Shown here: positions 1 through 9,229 of the stretch, piece by piece
How positions within the stretch are numbered: position 1 is the stretch's first letter
How the letters are laid out: each line of letters opens with the position of its first letter
Assembly (NCBI GenBank): GCA_019310485.1
Contig: JAFDEF010000027.1
Location: forward strand, 1-37,153
Reading direction: 5' to 3'
DNA: 37,153 bases
Origin: Deltaproteobacteria bacterium
GTDB lineage: Bacteria > Desulfobacterota > DSM-4660 > Desulfatiglandales > HGW-15
Made by a program: the position numbers and the translations under genes
Notes under the pieces: model-generated
Told to the model about the DNA's origin: nothing
Databases searched by the model: none
Seen by the model: only the letters and a program-made list of their open reading frames with translations

Positions 1-112
1 CTTCCTTCAGACCCCACCTCGCAGTGGACGCCCTTGCCCTCGGCTAGCAGTTTCCGCCATCAGGACCTGCAGGGGACTTCAACCCCCAAGCCGTTGCCCA
101 TGCCGGGCACAC
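1..112 (-). mobile_element. Group II intron, 5' end (cut by the window edge)
   Basis: Read on the minus strand from position 112, the sequence begins GTGTGCCCGGCATGGGCAAC, which fits the GUGYG 5' end of bacterial group II introns. Further in are the domain I signatures GGTTGAAGTCCCC and GGCAAGGGCGTCCAC...GAGGTGGGGTCTGAAGGAAG, which recur in this ribozyme class. The intron runs leftward out of the window, so its reverse transcriptase gene and 3' end are not visible. It lies downstream of purF, just after a GC-rich hairpin (119-142). That placement is typical of class C introns, which insert behind terminator-like stems. Class assignment is inference; identity as a group II intron is fairly secure. 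Confidence 0.72.
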
Positions 113-118
113 ATGAAC

Positions 119-142
119 TACCCCGCCGCAAGCAGCGGGGTA
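119..142 (-). terminator. GC-rich hairpin at the intron 5' junction
   Basis: The arms TACCCCGC and GCGGGGTA are perfect complements around an 8-nt loop. The hairpin lies 6 nt upstream of the intron 5' end on the minus strand and about 150 bp beyond the purF stop codon. There is no T-run after it. It is probably the terminator-like stem that served as insertion target for the group II intron; whether it still terminates purF transcription is unknown. Confidence 0.45.
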
Positions 143-162
143 TCAGTCGGAAACCATCTTAA

Positions 163-178
163 CCGCCCCAAGGGGCGG
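163..178. repeat. Short perfect hairpin CCGCCCC-AA-GGGGCGG
   Basis: A 7-bp perfect inverted repeat around a 2-nt centre, between the intron-proximal hairpin and the larger palindrome. It is one of three consecutive stems in the purF-intron gap. No function can be assigned. Confidence 0.5.
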
Positions 179-193
179 GGAATCAAACCCTTG

Positions 194-227
194 TCCGCCA
201 GAGGCGGATTAATCCGCCTCTGGCGGA
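194..227. repeat. 34-bp perfect palindrome
   Basis: The whole of 194-227 is self-complementary with its centre between 210 and 211. Each arm itself contains a smaller stem, TCCGCC-AGA-GGCGGA. It resembles the dispersed palindromic units found between genes in many environmental proteobacteria. It could cap the 3' end of the purF transcript or be a REP-like mobile unit. No second copy was noticed in this window. Confidence 0.7.
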
Positions 228-292
228 TTGAAGGATAGCTATTAAACCGGGTGGTTGGTTCTGTGCTGGGGTACAGAGAGTGCAGATATGGT

Positions 293-1723
293 TCATATTT
301 CATGGCCTGCCCTTTTCTCCAGGCAGTATTTATGAAATGACTCATCAATGGGAACCGGATATTTCCCGTCAAAGCAAGCTAAGCAAAGATCTCCCCTTGC
401 AATGTCGGTTGCCTTGACCAAGTTGTCGATTCCGAGGTAGCCGAGGCTATCGAGTCCTATGAAATCCCTTATTTCTTCCACTGACTTACTGGCGGCGATA
501 AGCTCTCCTCTGCTAGAAAAGTCAATGCCATAGTGACAGGGGAACCGATGAGGAGGACAGCTCACAAGCATATGAACCTCCTTTGCCCCTATTTTCCTCA
601 AGGTCTTGATTCTTGTTCTTGCCGTGGTACCACGGATAATAGAATCTTCTATGATCAAAACACGACGTCCTTTGAGTAAATCCCTCACGGGATTGAGCTT
701 CACCTTGACACCAAAATCCCTCATGCTCTGGGAGGGCTGAATAAAAGTTCTTCCTACGTAGTGATTCCTTATGACTCCCATTTCCAGAGGAACCCCCGAG
801 GCCTGCGCATAGCCGATGGCTGCGTAGTTCCCAGAGTCAGGGAAAGGCATGACTAGATCTGCCCTGGAAAGGAACTCTTTTGCAAGTAGCTCTCCCTGCC
901 TTTTTCTGAAAAGATACACGTTCTGCCCAAAAATACTGCTGTCGGGCCGGGCAAAATAGATGAGTTCGAAGATACAGTGTGCCTTTCGAGGCGCCTTTCC
1001 CGCTTTGATGCTTTTCAGGCCCGCTTCACTAATAATCAAGATTTCCCCTGGTTCTACCTCTCGAACATATTCAGCTTCCACCAGATCCAGCGCACATGTC
1101 TCAGAAGCAACCACGTATCCGGAATCAAGCCTCCCGAGGCACAAAGGCCGAAAGCCGTAAGGGTCTCTCAGGGCTATGAGCATGTCTTCGGTCAGGATAG
1201 CCATCGCGTACGCACCCTTTATTCTCTCCATTGTGTGCACGAGAGCCTGCTCTATTCCTTCATTCATGGATCTTGCCGCAAGGTGAAGCACGACCTCACT
1301 ATCGGTTGTAGTCTGAAAGATTGATCCTTGCTTTTCTAAATCCTCCCGGATGGCTTTTGCGTTAACGAGATTACCATTGTGCGCGATCGCAAAAGACCTG
1401 CCGGCATATTGAACCTTAAAGGGCTGTGCATTGACCAGAAGGGAGGAGCCGGTGGTAGAGTATCTCACATGCCCCAGGGCCATACTACCCCTTAATTTTT
1501 GGAGAACCTCTTCTCCAAAAATATCCGGGACCAGGCCCATGGCCTTGTGTCCGCTCACCCATTCGCCGTCAGATACAACGATCCCGGCACTTTCCTGACC
1601 CCTGTGCTGGAGCGCATACAGCCCAAAGTAGGTCAGCTTGGCGGCTTCCTCGTGCCCGAAAACCCCGAATATGCCGCACTCTTCTCGGGGCCTTTGCCTG
1701 TTCAAAGTTCTCTGATCTTCCAA
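293..1723 (-). CDS. purF: Amidophosphoribosyltransferase (PurF), Fe-S type
   Basis: Catalyses the first committed step of purine synthesis: PRPP plus glutamine to phosphoribosylamine, glutamate and PPi, in the cytoplasm. The N-terminal class II glutaminase domain starts at Cys16 (CGIFGVFG) behind a 15-residue propeptide that should be removed autocatalytically. The PRPP-binding motif VLIIEDSIIRGTT is near residue 355. Cys250, Cys396, Cys447 and Cys450 match the cysteines that hold a [4Fe-4S] cluster in the Bacillus-type enzyme, so this is the oxygen-sensitive, propeptide-bearing subclass. At 476 residues it is of normal length. It is the last gene of the co-directional carA-carB-purF run, 20 bp after carB. 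Beyond its stop lie three hairpins and a group II intron. Confidence 0.97.
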   Translation of the reverse strand: MEDQRTLNRQRPREECGIFGVFGHEEAAKLTYFGLYALQHRGQESAGIVVSDGEWVSGHKAMGLVPDIFGEEVLQKLRGSMALGHVRYSTTGSSLLVNAQPFKVQYAGRSFAIAHNGNLVNAKAIREDLEKQGSIFQTTTDSEVVLHLAARSMNEGIEQALVHTMERIKGAYAMAILTEDMLIALRDPYGFRPLCLGRLDSGYVVASETCALDLVEAEYVREVEPGEILIISEAGLKSIKAGKAPRKAHCIFELIYFARPDSSIFGQNVYLFRKRQGELLAKEFLSRADLVMPFPDSGNYAAIGYAQASGVPLEMGVIRNHYVGRTFIQPSQSMRDFGVKVKLNPVRDLLKGRRVLIIEDSIIRGTTARTRIKTLRKIGAKEVHMLVSCPPHRFPCHYGIDFSSRGELIAASKSVEEIRDFIGLDSLGYLGIDNLVKATDIARGDLCLACFDGKYPVPIDESFHKYCLEKRAGHEI

Positions 1724-1743
1724 CAGCCTTCTTTCCTCTTTGT

Positions 1744-4700
1744 CTACCCTGACATAGCGTGATATTCCTGGAGTGCCCTGATACCGAGTTCTCCTTCGAC
1801 TATAGATTTTACAGCAAGAGCGCTTGCCCGGGCACCGGCTAGAGTGGTCGTATACGGGATATCCAAGGTTATGGCTGTCCGCCTGATCGAATAGGATTCG
1901 GAAACAGCCTTTTTGGTGCTGGTCGTGTTGATGACAAGATCAATCTCCCCATTTTTCATCATATCCACGATGTGGGGCCTCCCTTCCCTCACCTTCTTGA
2001 CGCGCTGATTCACAATACCATGCTGGGAGAGGTAAGCAGAAGTCCCCCTGGTGGCCACTATCTTAAACCCCAAGTCGTAAAAAAGAAAAGCTGTTTTTAA
2101 AATGCCCATTTTATCTTCGTCTTTAACGCTGATGAAAACCGTGCCTGAGACAGGAAGTCTTTGTCCTGCAGCCAGTTGAGACTTTGCAAAGGCTCGCCCG
2201 AAAGTCCAGTCAATGCCCATAACCTCCCCTGTTGACTTCATTTCAGGCCCGAGCAGGCAATCAACCCCGGGGAAACGGGAAAAAGGAAAAACTGATTCTT
2301 TTACAGACACATGTTTGGGGGTAACTTCAGCAGAAAGGCCCAGTTGTTCAAGTTTTTCCCCCATCATGACCTTGGTGGCCAGTTTTGCAAGCGCGATGCC
2401 CGTAGCCTTGCTTACAAAAGGAACGGTGCGGGAAGCCCTGGGATTTACTTCCAGAACATAAACTTGGTCCCCTTTAACCGCGTACTGTATATTCATCAGG
2501 CCGACCACGTTCAGTTCCTTGGCCAAGGCTCTTGTCTGTTCCTTGATTTGTTCAAGGATCTCGTCTTTCAGGGAGATGGGCGGCAAGACGCAGGCGCTGT
2601 CCCCACTATGAATGCCTGCCTCTTCGATATGCTCCATTACACCACCGATTATAGTTTTCTCACCGTCTGAGATGGCATCCACGTCAATTTCAATGGCATG
2701 CTCCAGAAAGCGGTCAATCAGTACCGGTTTCCCCGGTGAGACCTCCACAGCTTCCCTTATGTAAAGCTCGAGATCCTCCTGGTCGTATACCACCTCCATC
2801 GCACGCCCGCCCAAAACGAATGAAGGCCTCACGAGCACAGGATAACCTATTTCATTGGTCACTCTTATCGCTTCTTCTTCATTTGTGGCAATTCCGTTCT
2901 CTGGTTGAAGCAGATTGAGTTTTTTCAAAAGAGCTTTAAAACGCTTCCTGTCTTCGGCCCTTTCTATGCTATCCGGGCTGGTGCCTATTATTCTTACTCC
3001 AGCTTCCTCCAGGGGAACTGAAATGTTCAAGGGGGTTTGCCCTCCAAACTGGACAATGACGCCTTCGGCCTCTTCTTGTTCGACAACGTTGAGCACATCT
3101 TCCCGGGTAAGGGGCTCAAAGTAAAGTTTGTCCGAGGTATCATAGTCGGTGCTGACCGTCTCGGGATTGCTGTTGACCATAATGCTTTCTATTCCCATCT
3201 CCTTGAGGGCAAATGAGGCCTGCACACAGCAATAGTCGAATTCAATTCCTTGACCTATTCTGTTCGGGCCTCCCCCAAGGATCACTACTTTTCTTTTGCG
3301 GGATTTTCTGATCTCATTTTCCTGCTCGTATGTGGAATAGTAGTAGGGCGTATAAGCCTCAAACTCAGCCGCACAGGTATCCACAAGCTTGTACACTGCA
3401 TCCAAGCCTTTGTTTTTTCTCGCTTCCCTGATCTTCTGCTCCTCGAGGTTAAACAGGCTGCCAAGCCACCTGTCTGAGAAGCCGTATTCTTTCACTTTCT
3501 TGAAAAACTCCACGTCCCACTGTTCAGGGAGGCTCTGCTTACGGGCTTTTGCCCTCAGTTCGCCTTCCAGATCAACTATTTCCTGGATATTGTACAGAAA
3601 CCAGGGATCTATGCGGGTAAGGTCATAGATTTTTTCTAGGGAGATTCCGTTTTTCAGGGCTTCGTAAACGTAAAAAATTCTATTTGAATTTGGAAAAACA
3701 AGGCCTTTTTCTATTTCATCGGCATCCGGTTTTTGCCCCCGGCTTTGAGCCCCGTCCAGCCCAAGACCAAATCGGCCTATTTCCAGTGACCGGATCGCTT
3801 TTTGAAGTGCTTCTTTAAAGGTTCGGCCAATGGCCATAGTTTCGCCTACCGATTTCATCGATGTTGTAAGCCTGTCTTCGGCACCGTGAAATTTTTCAAA
3901 AGCCCACCTGGGGACCTTCACCACGCAGTAATCTATTGTTGGTTCAAAAGAGGCACGGGTTTCCCGCGTGATATCATTAGCGATCTCGTCAAGGGTATAA
4001 CCAACAGCCAGTTTGGCGGCAATCTTTGCGATGGGGAAACCTGTTGCCTTTGATGCAAGAGCTGAGCTCCGGGAAACTCTAGGGTTCATCTCAATGACCA
4101 CCATTTCCCCATTTTCGGGATGTATCGCAAACTGGATGTTTGAGCCCCCTGTTTCAACACCGATCTCTCTAATCACCTCTATGGCAGCGTCTCTCATTTT
4201 CTGGTATTCCCTGTCCGTTAGTGTCTGCGCCGGGGCCACTGTAATGCTGTCTCCCGTGTGGACCCCCATGGGATCGAGGTTTTCAATGGAACAAATAATG
4301 ACCACGTTATCTTTGAAATCCCTCATCACCTCCAGCTCGAACTCCTTCCACCCAATAAGGGACTCCTCCATGATTATCTCGGAAATCATGCTCGCTTCCA
4401 GCCCTGCACCGGCAAGAACCTCCATTTCTTCCCGGTTGTAAGCAACTCCGCTTCCAATCCCTCCGAGGGTAAAACTGGGCCTGATTATGAGAGGATAGCC
4501 GATGACTTCCGAAGCCTTCCTGGCCTGTTCAATGGTGCGGGCTACCCTGCTCTTTGGAACCCTCAACCCAATTTTTTCCATTGCGTCCCGGAATTGCTCC
4601 CTGTCCTCTGCTTTGTGGATTACTTCAACCGAGGCTCCGATCATTTCTGCTCCGATCTTTTCAAGAAGGCCGCCTCGGGCAACTTTCACAGCGGTGTTAA

Positions 4701-4986
4701 GCCCTGTCTGTCCTCCTAGGGTTGGAAGGATTGCATGGGGTCTTTCTTGCTCGATGACTTTGGACAGAATTTCAGGTGTAATTGGTTCGATATAAGTATG
4801 GTGGGCCATGTCGGGATCGGTCATAATGGTGGCAGGGTTACTGTTTATCAGGACGACCTCGAAACCTTCTTCCATAAGTGCCTTGCAGGCTTGGGTCCCG
4901 GAATAATCGAATTCACACGCCTGGCCGATGACAATCGGACCTGAGCCGATAATTAGAATTTTGTGTATGTCTTTTCGCTTGGGCAT
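1744..4986 (-). CDS. carB: Carbamoyl-phosphate synthase large subunit (CarB)
   Basis: Synthesises carbamoyl phosphate from bicarbonate, ammonia (channelled from CarA) and two ATP, for pyrimidine and arginine synthesis. The 1080-residue protein has the usual duplicated ATP-grasp architecture: carboxyphosphate half with [21 protein letters not shown] at the N-terminus, oligomerisation region, carbamoyl phosphate half beginning [20 protein letters not shown] near residue 560, and a C-terminal MGS-like allosteric domain (about 940-1080). Length matches the E. coli enzyme (1073). The ATG at 4986 fits the family start [16 protein letters not shown]. It is separated from carA by 237 bp holding an inverted-repeat element, so coupling to carA may be looser than usual, or carB may have its own promoter there. 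Confidence 0.98.
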   Translation of the reverse strand: MPKRKDIHKILIIGSGPIVIGQACEFDYSGTQACKALMEEGFEVVLINSNPATIMTDPDMAHHTYIEPITPEILSKVIEQERPHAILPTLGGQTGLNTAVKVARGGLLEKIGAEMIGASVEVIHKAEDREQFRDAMEKIGLRVPKSRVARTIEQARKASEVIGYPLIIRPSFTLGGIGSGVAYNREEMEVLAGAGLEASMISEIIMEESLIGWKEFELEVMRDFKDNVVIICSIENLDPMGVHTGDSITVAPAQTLTDREYQKMRDAAIEVIREIGVETGGSNIQFAIHPENGEMVVIEMNPRVSRSSALASKATGFPIAKIAAKLAVGYTLDEIANDITRETRASFEPTIDYCVVKVPRWAFEKFHGAEDRLTTSMKSVGETMAIGRTFKEALQKAIRSLEIGRFGLGLDGAQSRGQKPDADEIEKGLVFPNSNRIFYVYEALKNGISLEKIYDLTRIDPWFLYNIQEIVDLEGELRAKARKQSLPEQWDVEFFKKVKEYGFSDRWLGSLFNLEEQKIREARKNKGLDAVYKLVDTCAAEFEAYTPYYYSTYEQENEIRKSRKRKVVILGGGPNRIGQGIEFDYCCVQASFALKEMGIESIMVNSNPETVSTDYDTSDKLYFEPLTREDVLNVVEQEEAEGVIVQFGGQTPLNISVPLEEAGVRIIGTSPDSIERAEDRKRFKALLKKLNLLQPENGIATNEEEAIRVTNEIGYPVLVRPSFVLGGRAMEVVYDQEDLELYIREAVEVSPGKPVLIDRFLEHAIEIDVDAISDGEKTIIGGVMEHIEEAGIHSGDSACVLPPISLKDEILEQIKEQTRALAKELNVVGLMNIQYAVKGDQVYVLEVNPRASRTVPFVSKATGIALAKLATKVMMGEKLEQLGLSAEVTPKHVSVKESVFPFSRFPGVDCLLGPEMKSTGEVMGIDWTFGRAFAKSQLAAGQRLPVSGTVFISVKDEDKMGILKTAFLFYDLGFKIVATRGTSAYLSQHGIVNQRVKKVREGRPHIVDMMKNGEIDLVINTTSTKKAVSESYSIRRTAITLDIPYTTTLAGARASALAVKSIVEGELGIRALQEYHAMSG

Positions 4987-4989
4987 AAA

Positions 4990-5217
4990 ACTAGTTACGA
5001 GTTACAAGTCACCCCTCAAGAGTGGCGCCTTTCCGCCAGTCTCTTGAGAAAAACCCTTCCTCCCTTTTTTCTGAGCTATTACCTAATATCCATCGATGAT
5101 ATCGGGTGAATCCTATACTATTTGGGAAAAAAAGCGAACTGCCAAAAAGCACTTATTTCGTTAGTTGCGCCTTAATTAGGCCTTGGATTTGAAGGTCACT
5201 TGTTACTCGTTACTCGT
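4990..5217. repeat. Inverted-repeat-bounded element between carA and carB (MITE-like)
   Basis: The first 24 bases (4990-5013, ACTAGTTACGAGTTACAAGT then CACC) and the last 24 (5194-5217) are inverted copies matching at 20 of 24 positions. The ends are built from near-heptameric repeats of ACGAGTA. Inside lies a strong hairpin (5015-5048). No coding sequence is evident in the 237-bp gap. This looks like a small non-autonomous insertion or a repeat-derived intergenic spacer in what is normally a tight carAB pair. No target-site duplication was established. Confidence 0.45.
5015..5048. other. Hairpin inside the carA-carB spacer
   Basis: CTCAAGAG-TGGCG (5015-5027) pairs with CGCCA-(GT)-CTCTTGAG (5034-5048), giving a 13-bp stem with a 2-nt bulge and a 6-nt loop. 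In the minus-strand transcript no U-run follows, so it is not a standard intrinsic terminator. It could be an mRNA processing or stability element between carA and carB. Confidence 0.45.
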
Positions 5218-5223
5218 CTCTCG

Positions 5224-6399
5224 TCACTCTCTTTTGGCATGCTTTTTCATCATGCTTATAAATCTGTCAAAAAGGTACGTAGCATCATGGGGTCCCGGGC
5301 AGGCCTCCGGGTGATACTGGACTGAAAAAAGTGGAAGCTCTTTGTGAACGATCCCCTCAAGCGTCTTGTCGTTCAAATTGATATGGCTGAGCTCAACATC
5401 TCTCTTGTTCAGTGATTCCATGTCCACGCAGAATCCGTGATTCTGCGAAGTTGTCTCTACTTTGCCGGTTGAAAGATCCTTTACAGGCTGATTTGCACCG
5501 CGATGACCGAATTTAAGCTTGAATGTCCTTCCTCCAAGTGCAAGCCCGATTAACTGGTGTCCGAGGCAGATTCCAAATATGGGTCTCTTGCCCAGTTGAG
5601 CCTTTATGGTATCCACCGCGTATTCAACAGCAGCAGGGTCTCCTGGCCCGTTACTCAGAAAGAGACCATCCGGATCAAGCCTGTCAATAACATCCGAAGA
5701 GGTATGTGCCGGCACCAATAAAATGGTGCAACCCCTCTTCTCCAAGGATCTTAATATGTTATATTTTACTCCGTAATCAATTGCCACTACGCGCCATTTG
5801 TCCGGTTCAAAAGGCCACTGAAAACCGCCCAGGTCCCCCCTAAGCGGTTTTCTTTCCCCATTTTCCCATAAAAAGGGGGCATCACATGTCACTTCCCTCA
5901 CCAGGTCTTGCCCTATCATTTGAGGGCAGTCCCTGGCCTTATCCACCAGGGAGGCAGGGTCCAGGTCAGTGGTAGAAAGAGCCGCTCTCATAGCGCCGAT
6001 TTCTCTAATGTGCCTCGTAAGAGCTCTTGTATCTATTCCTTCAATGCCGGGTACTCCGCTTGCTTTAAGGTAGTCTCCGAGGCTTGTCTGGCTTCTCCAG
6101 TTACTGGGACGGCCCTGATACTCTTTCACCAAAAGGGCCTTCACCTGAATTCGGTCCGACTCCACGTCTTCCGAATTGATTCCGTAGTTCCCAATGAGGG
6201 GGTAGGTCATTGCCACCATTTGGCCGCAGTAGGAAGGATCAGTAAGTATCTCCTGGTACCCGAACATGCTCGTATTAAAGACAACTTCGCCCACAGCACT
6301 ACAGTGCCCTGTAAAGGAACGACCCGAGAAAACTGTTCCGTCCTCAAGAGCCAGTAGCGCCTTCGGGTATCTCTGCGCCGCCTGTTGCATGAGAGTCAT
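5224..6399 (-). CDS. carA: Carbamoyl-phosphate synthase small subunit (CarA)
   Basis: Glutaminase subunit that hydrolyses glutamine and passes ammonia to CarB. The N-terminal CPSase small-chain domain (about 1-190) has the usual ALLALEDGTVFSGRSF start and the FNTSMFGYQEILTDPSY block. The C-terminal class I amidotransferase domain has the nucleophile Cys278 in GICLGHQ and the His363/Glu365 pair in QYHPEA, so the triad is intact. Length 391 matches the family. An in-frame ATG at 6390 is an alternative start; neither has a clear Shine-Dalgarno. It lies 17 bp after the glutamate synthase subunit gene, which implies co-transcription from upstream. Confidence 0.97.
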   Translation of the reverse strand: MTLMQQAAQRYPKALLALEDGTVFSGRSFTGHCSAVGEVVFNTSMFGYQEILTDPSYCGQMVAMTYPLIGNYGINSEDVESDRIQVKALLVKEYQGRPSNWRSQTSLGDYLKASGVPGIEGIDTRALTRHIREIGAMRAALSTTDLDPASLVDKARDCPQMIGQDLVREVTCDAPFLWENGERKPLRGDLGGFQWPFEPDKWRVVAIDYGVKYNILRSLEKRGCTILLVPAHTSSDVIDRLDPDGLFLSNGPGDPAAVEYAVDTIKAQLGKRPIFGICLGHQLIGLALGGRTFKLKFGHRGANQPVKDLSTGKVETTSQNHGFCVDMESLNKRDVELSHINLNDKTLEGIVHKELPLFSVQYHPEACPGPHDATYLFDRFISMMKKHAKRE

Positions 6400-6416
6400 A
6401 ATTTATAGCTGAAGAT

Positions 6417-9095
6417 TTAAACCTTTCCCCACTCCTCGAGGCCGTCGGCTTCGAAGGCGTGTTCTTTTGGGGGCCTGACCTTGCGATAGACCTGCAGGGG
6501 ATTTTTTTGCTCCCCGTTAACTCTCAGGAGATCCCTGTCAATGGATATGCCGAAAAGCTTTTCATTCTCCTTCAGGTACGGAAGAATCAGATCCCAATCC
6601 TTTTCCTCAAGTGGAACGATTTCTCCTCCGTTCAATTGCTCCTCTTCAATCAATTTGAACGGGTCCCGCACATAGATCGCGCCCCCTGAAGCCAGGGAGA
6701 AGAGGTTTGATCCTGGGTAGGGAGTAGGCTGCGGCACAACTCTCCCATCGTGATCAAACTGCACACCGTTCAAGACCACAAAGCCGCCGCCGTTAATGGG
6801 GTCTCCTGCCATGAAGGATTCAGCCAGATAGTCCAGGCACGTTCCATTTATAACAACCCGCGGTTTGCCCACTGCATTGATAAGGGGTCGGCCCGCAGCA
6901 TTTCCCATTACGTAGACCTCTCCACCCTTTGCACCATATAAAAATGTCTGGCCCGTGTCACCATAAATCACCATTTTACCAGACTTTATGATCTGCCCCA
7001 GCTGATCCTGGCCGTTTCCATGAACGTAGATAGATAACCCGTCAATGCCAGAGCCGAGGTAATCCCCTGAACTTCCGTAGATATCTATTCTCACACCTCC
7101 CGAGCTGGGCCCAAAACCACAGCCATGGAAGCGTTGCCCCCTAAGGCCAAATACGATAAAGCGGCGCCAGCCCCTGAAAAATGCTTCAGCCATCAAGCGG
7201 CTGTCGCACTGATCTCCCTCGGGCGGAAACAAAGAGGCGTCAATAACAAGCACTTTTTCGTCATAGGACGGCCCCCTGAAAAACTGCCGGGTTTCCCAGT
7301 CAATCAATCGGTATGATGTCCTGGTCCTTTCAGATACCCTTGGTCTTTGCTGCCCGGCAGAGGCCTCATCTTCCAGGCACGGAAGATGACGAAAGATGGT
7401 CTCTATAGCCTGGTAGAGCATCTGAAGAATCGAGCGCCTCTTCTTGTCGTACGTGGGATAGCGGTGATCAATCATGCGGGTTATTGCAGAAACTGCAACT
7501 TCAAAGTGAGCATCCCCTTTCAGAGCCCAAGATTTTATCTGGCCCAGACAGTCCATGAAATCAGCATAATCCCAGTCCCTGATACCGTTTTTCAGGTATT
7601 CAAAGAGCAAATCAGGCCGCTGAAGCTCAAAAAACTCAGAGATATCAAAGCGCTCTTGTTCACCGTCTTCAAGCATATAGTAAACCCGCCCCGGGAGATA
7701 AGGAACTTGGCCTTTTGGCACCTCAATCATGCGCCCAAACTTGCCCACGCAGCTCAAATGCCGCTCCATGTCATTTGAGCCATCCTGTTGCAGGTTGAAT
7801 ATAAAAGCTCCCCCATCAGTGTGGCTTCCTCCCCGCGCGTTCCAGTAAAGATCAGCTACGGTTCCAACCCTGGGGTCTTCCTCAGAGAGGCTCCTTAGGG
7901 TTGCGTCAATGGCCTGCTTTTCCGAACAAATAAGTCCCACCTTAACCTGGCCGTCATGAAGCGCAAAGACCTGGGGCCTGAGCATGGATGTGTCCGTTAT
8001 GCCGATTAGCTGAAAACGACTGTTTCGCATGTCATTTCGGGCGATAATAAAAAACCAGGGACCGTCCGGTGACCCATGAATATGCGTTGCCTGAATCGCC
8101 CTGTATATTTCTTGTCTTTCGGCCGGCAGTTGATCAAAGTCTCTCTCCATTGTTGGTGCAAGGGCTTCGATCACATATTCCAGAGGATAGCCATAGGTGC
8201 GGCTATACAGATCGAATAGGAGCACAGAAACCTCTGTGTCCGTGAGAAATAGCGGGTGAATATTTCTCTGTCTCAGGTATTCGACTACGGAGTGATAGTT
8301 GGCGAAGTCTCCATTGTGTACGAGCGCCTCATTCAGTCCAATAAAAGGGTGCGCTCCGGCCGGGTGCCAGACCCTACCTTTGGTCGGGTACCTCTGATGC
8401 GCAATCCATATGTGAGCCTTGAAATCATCAAGCTTGTAATACTGAACTACCTGCTCCGCATAGCCTACTATTTTCAATATAAAAAAGTTTCGCCCGTGCG
8501 AGAGAACGAATGCTCGCTGCTTTCCAAATGCGTCATAAAAGGTCTTGTTCAATCTGAAGCTGTTCTGGTATACAAACTCATCCTCTGCATGCCTACGTTC
8601 CATTGCGTCCATCTGATTTTCGGATATGAAGGAATCGAGCACTTTTTCCTTCACCCGAACAAAATACCGCCAAACATCAGGAGGCCTAACTTCCAGTCCC
8701 GGAATGTCTCGGTAATCCTCAACAGAGGGTATTTTTTCTGAAAAATCCACTCGGAAAAAAGGATCTATGAAGCGTCTTTCAATCTCATCTTCAATGCCTG
8801 TTTCCAGCACCGCGATTTGAAGAATATAGTCATCATCCAGAATTTCTTTTGAAACTCCCAGCATCGTGTTATCAAAACCCATTGCTGCTATGCCCCCACC
8901 ACGCCCGTTACCGCGGTTGTGCATCTGCCTGGAAGGCTCGAAAATATGCTTTCCCCTTACAGGGATGCTACAGGCAAAGCCGGTTACACCACATCCACCT
9001 TCTTCCTCTCTCTTCTGAAAGCACAAAGGGGGGGCGTCTTTGATCAACTCTGCCCTCGAGCGAATGATTTTCTTGATTTGTTCTGCCCGTTCCAT
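6417..9095 (-). CDS. Glutamate synthase-type subunit: class II glutaminase + GXGXG domain
   Basis: A two-domain protein of about 892 residues. The N-terminal class II glutaminase has a Cys nucleophile in EEGGCGVTGF (about residue 35, so a propeptide must be removed), HQRYPTKGRVWHPAGAHPF, and VHNGDFANY. The C-terminal GXGXG beta-helix (about 640-800) has repeats such as GSSGDYLGSGIDGL and GGEVYVMGNAAGRPLINAVG. The FMN/Fe-S synthase domain that joins these in bacterial GltB is absent and is supplied by the next gene upstream, so this is a split, archaeal-like glutamate synthase. The ATG at 9095 is preferred because GAAGGTGAT precedes it; GTG 9122 and ATG 9110 are possible. Related split enzymes make N-methylglutamate (MgsABC), so the acceptor is not proven. 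Confidence 0.82.
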   Translation of the reverse strand: MERAEQIKKIIRSRAELIKDAPPLCFQKREEEGGCGVTGFACSIPVRGKHIFEPSRQMHNRGNGRGGGIAAMGFDNTMLGVSKEILDDDYILQIAVLETGIEDEIERRFIDPFFRVDFSEKIPSVEDYRDIPGLEVRPPDVWRYFVRVKEKVLDSFISENQMDAMERRHAEDEFVYQNSFRLNKTFYDAFGKQRAFVLSHGRNFFILKIVGYAEQVVQYYKLDDFKAHIWIAHQRYPTKGRVWHPAGAHPFIGLNEALVHNGDFANYHSVVEYLRQRNIHPLFLTDTEVSVLLFDLYSRTYGYPLEYVIEALAPTMERDFDQLPAERQEIYRAIQATHIHGSPDGPWFFIIARNDMRNSRFQLIGITDTSMLRPQVFALHDGQVKVGLICSEKQAIDATLRSLSEEDPRVGTVADLYWNARGGSHTDGGAFIFNLQQDGSNDMERHLSCVGKFGRMIEVPKGQVPYLPGRVYYMLEDGEQERFDISEFFELQRPDLLFEYLKNGIRDWDYADFMDCLGQIKSWALKGDAHFEVAVSAITRMIDHRYPTYDKKRRSILQMLYQAIETIFRHLPCLEDEASAGQQRPRVSERTRTSYRLIDWETRQFFRGPSYDEKVLVIDASLFPPEGDQCDSRLMAEAFFRGWRRFIVFGLRGQRFHGCGFGPSSGGVRIDIYGSSGDYLGSGIDGLSIYVHGNGQDQLGQIIKSGKMVIYGDTGQTFLYGAKGGEVYVMGNAAGRPLINAVGKPRVVINGTCLDYLAESFMAGDPINGGGFVVLNGVQFDHDGRVVPQPTPYPGSNLFSLASGGAIYVRDPFKLIEEEQLNGGEIVPLEEKDWDLILPYLKENEKLFGISIDRDLLRVNGEQKNPLQVYRKVRPPKEHAFEADGLEEWGKV

Positions 9096-9229
9096 ATCAC
9101 CTTCAACCATTTCGAGACCCACAGCTATAAGCTCAATATTAAGTGGAAATGCAGGGAATCAGACAAACGCTCCTACTGCCCCCCTTTATTGAGCCACTAC
9201 GCCTTGAGCTCGAGCCTTGAGCCTCAGGC

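Noticed and set aside
118..372. 84-residue minus-strand open frame at the left edge
   Set aside because: It runs through three palindromes and overlaps the purF 3' end. There is no ribosome site or recognisable domain.
5015..5048. Intrinsic terminator between carA and carB
   Set aside because: The stem is strong but no U-run follows on the transcribed (minus) strand.
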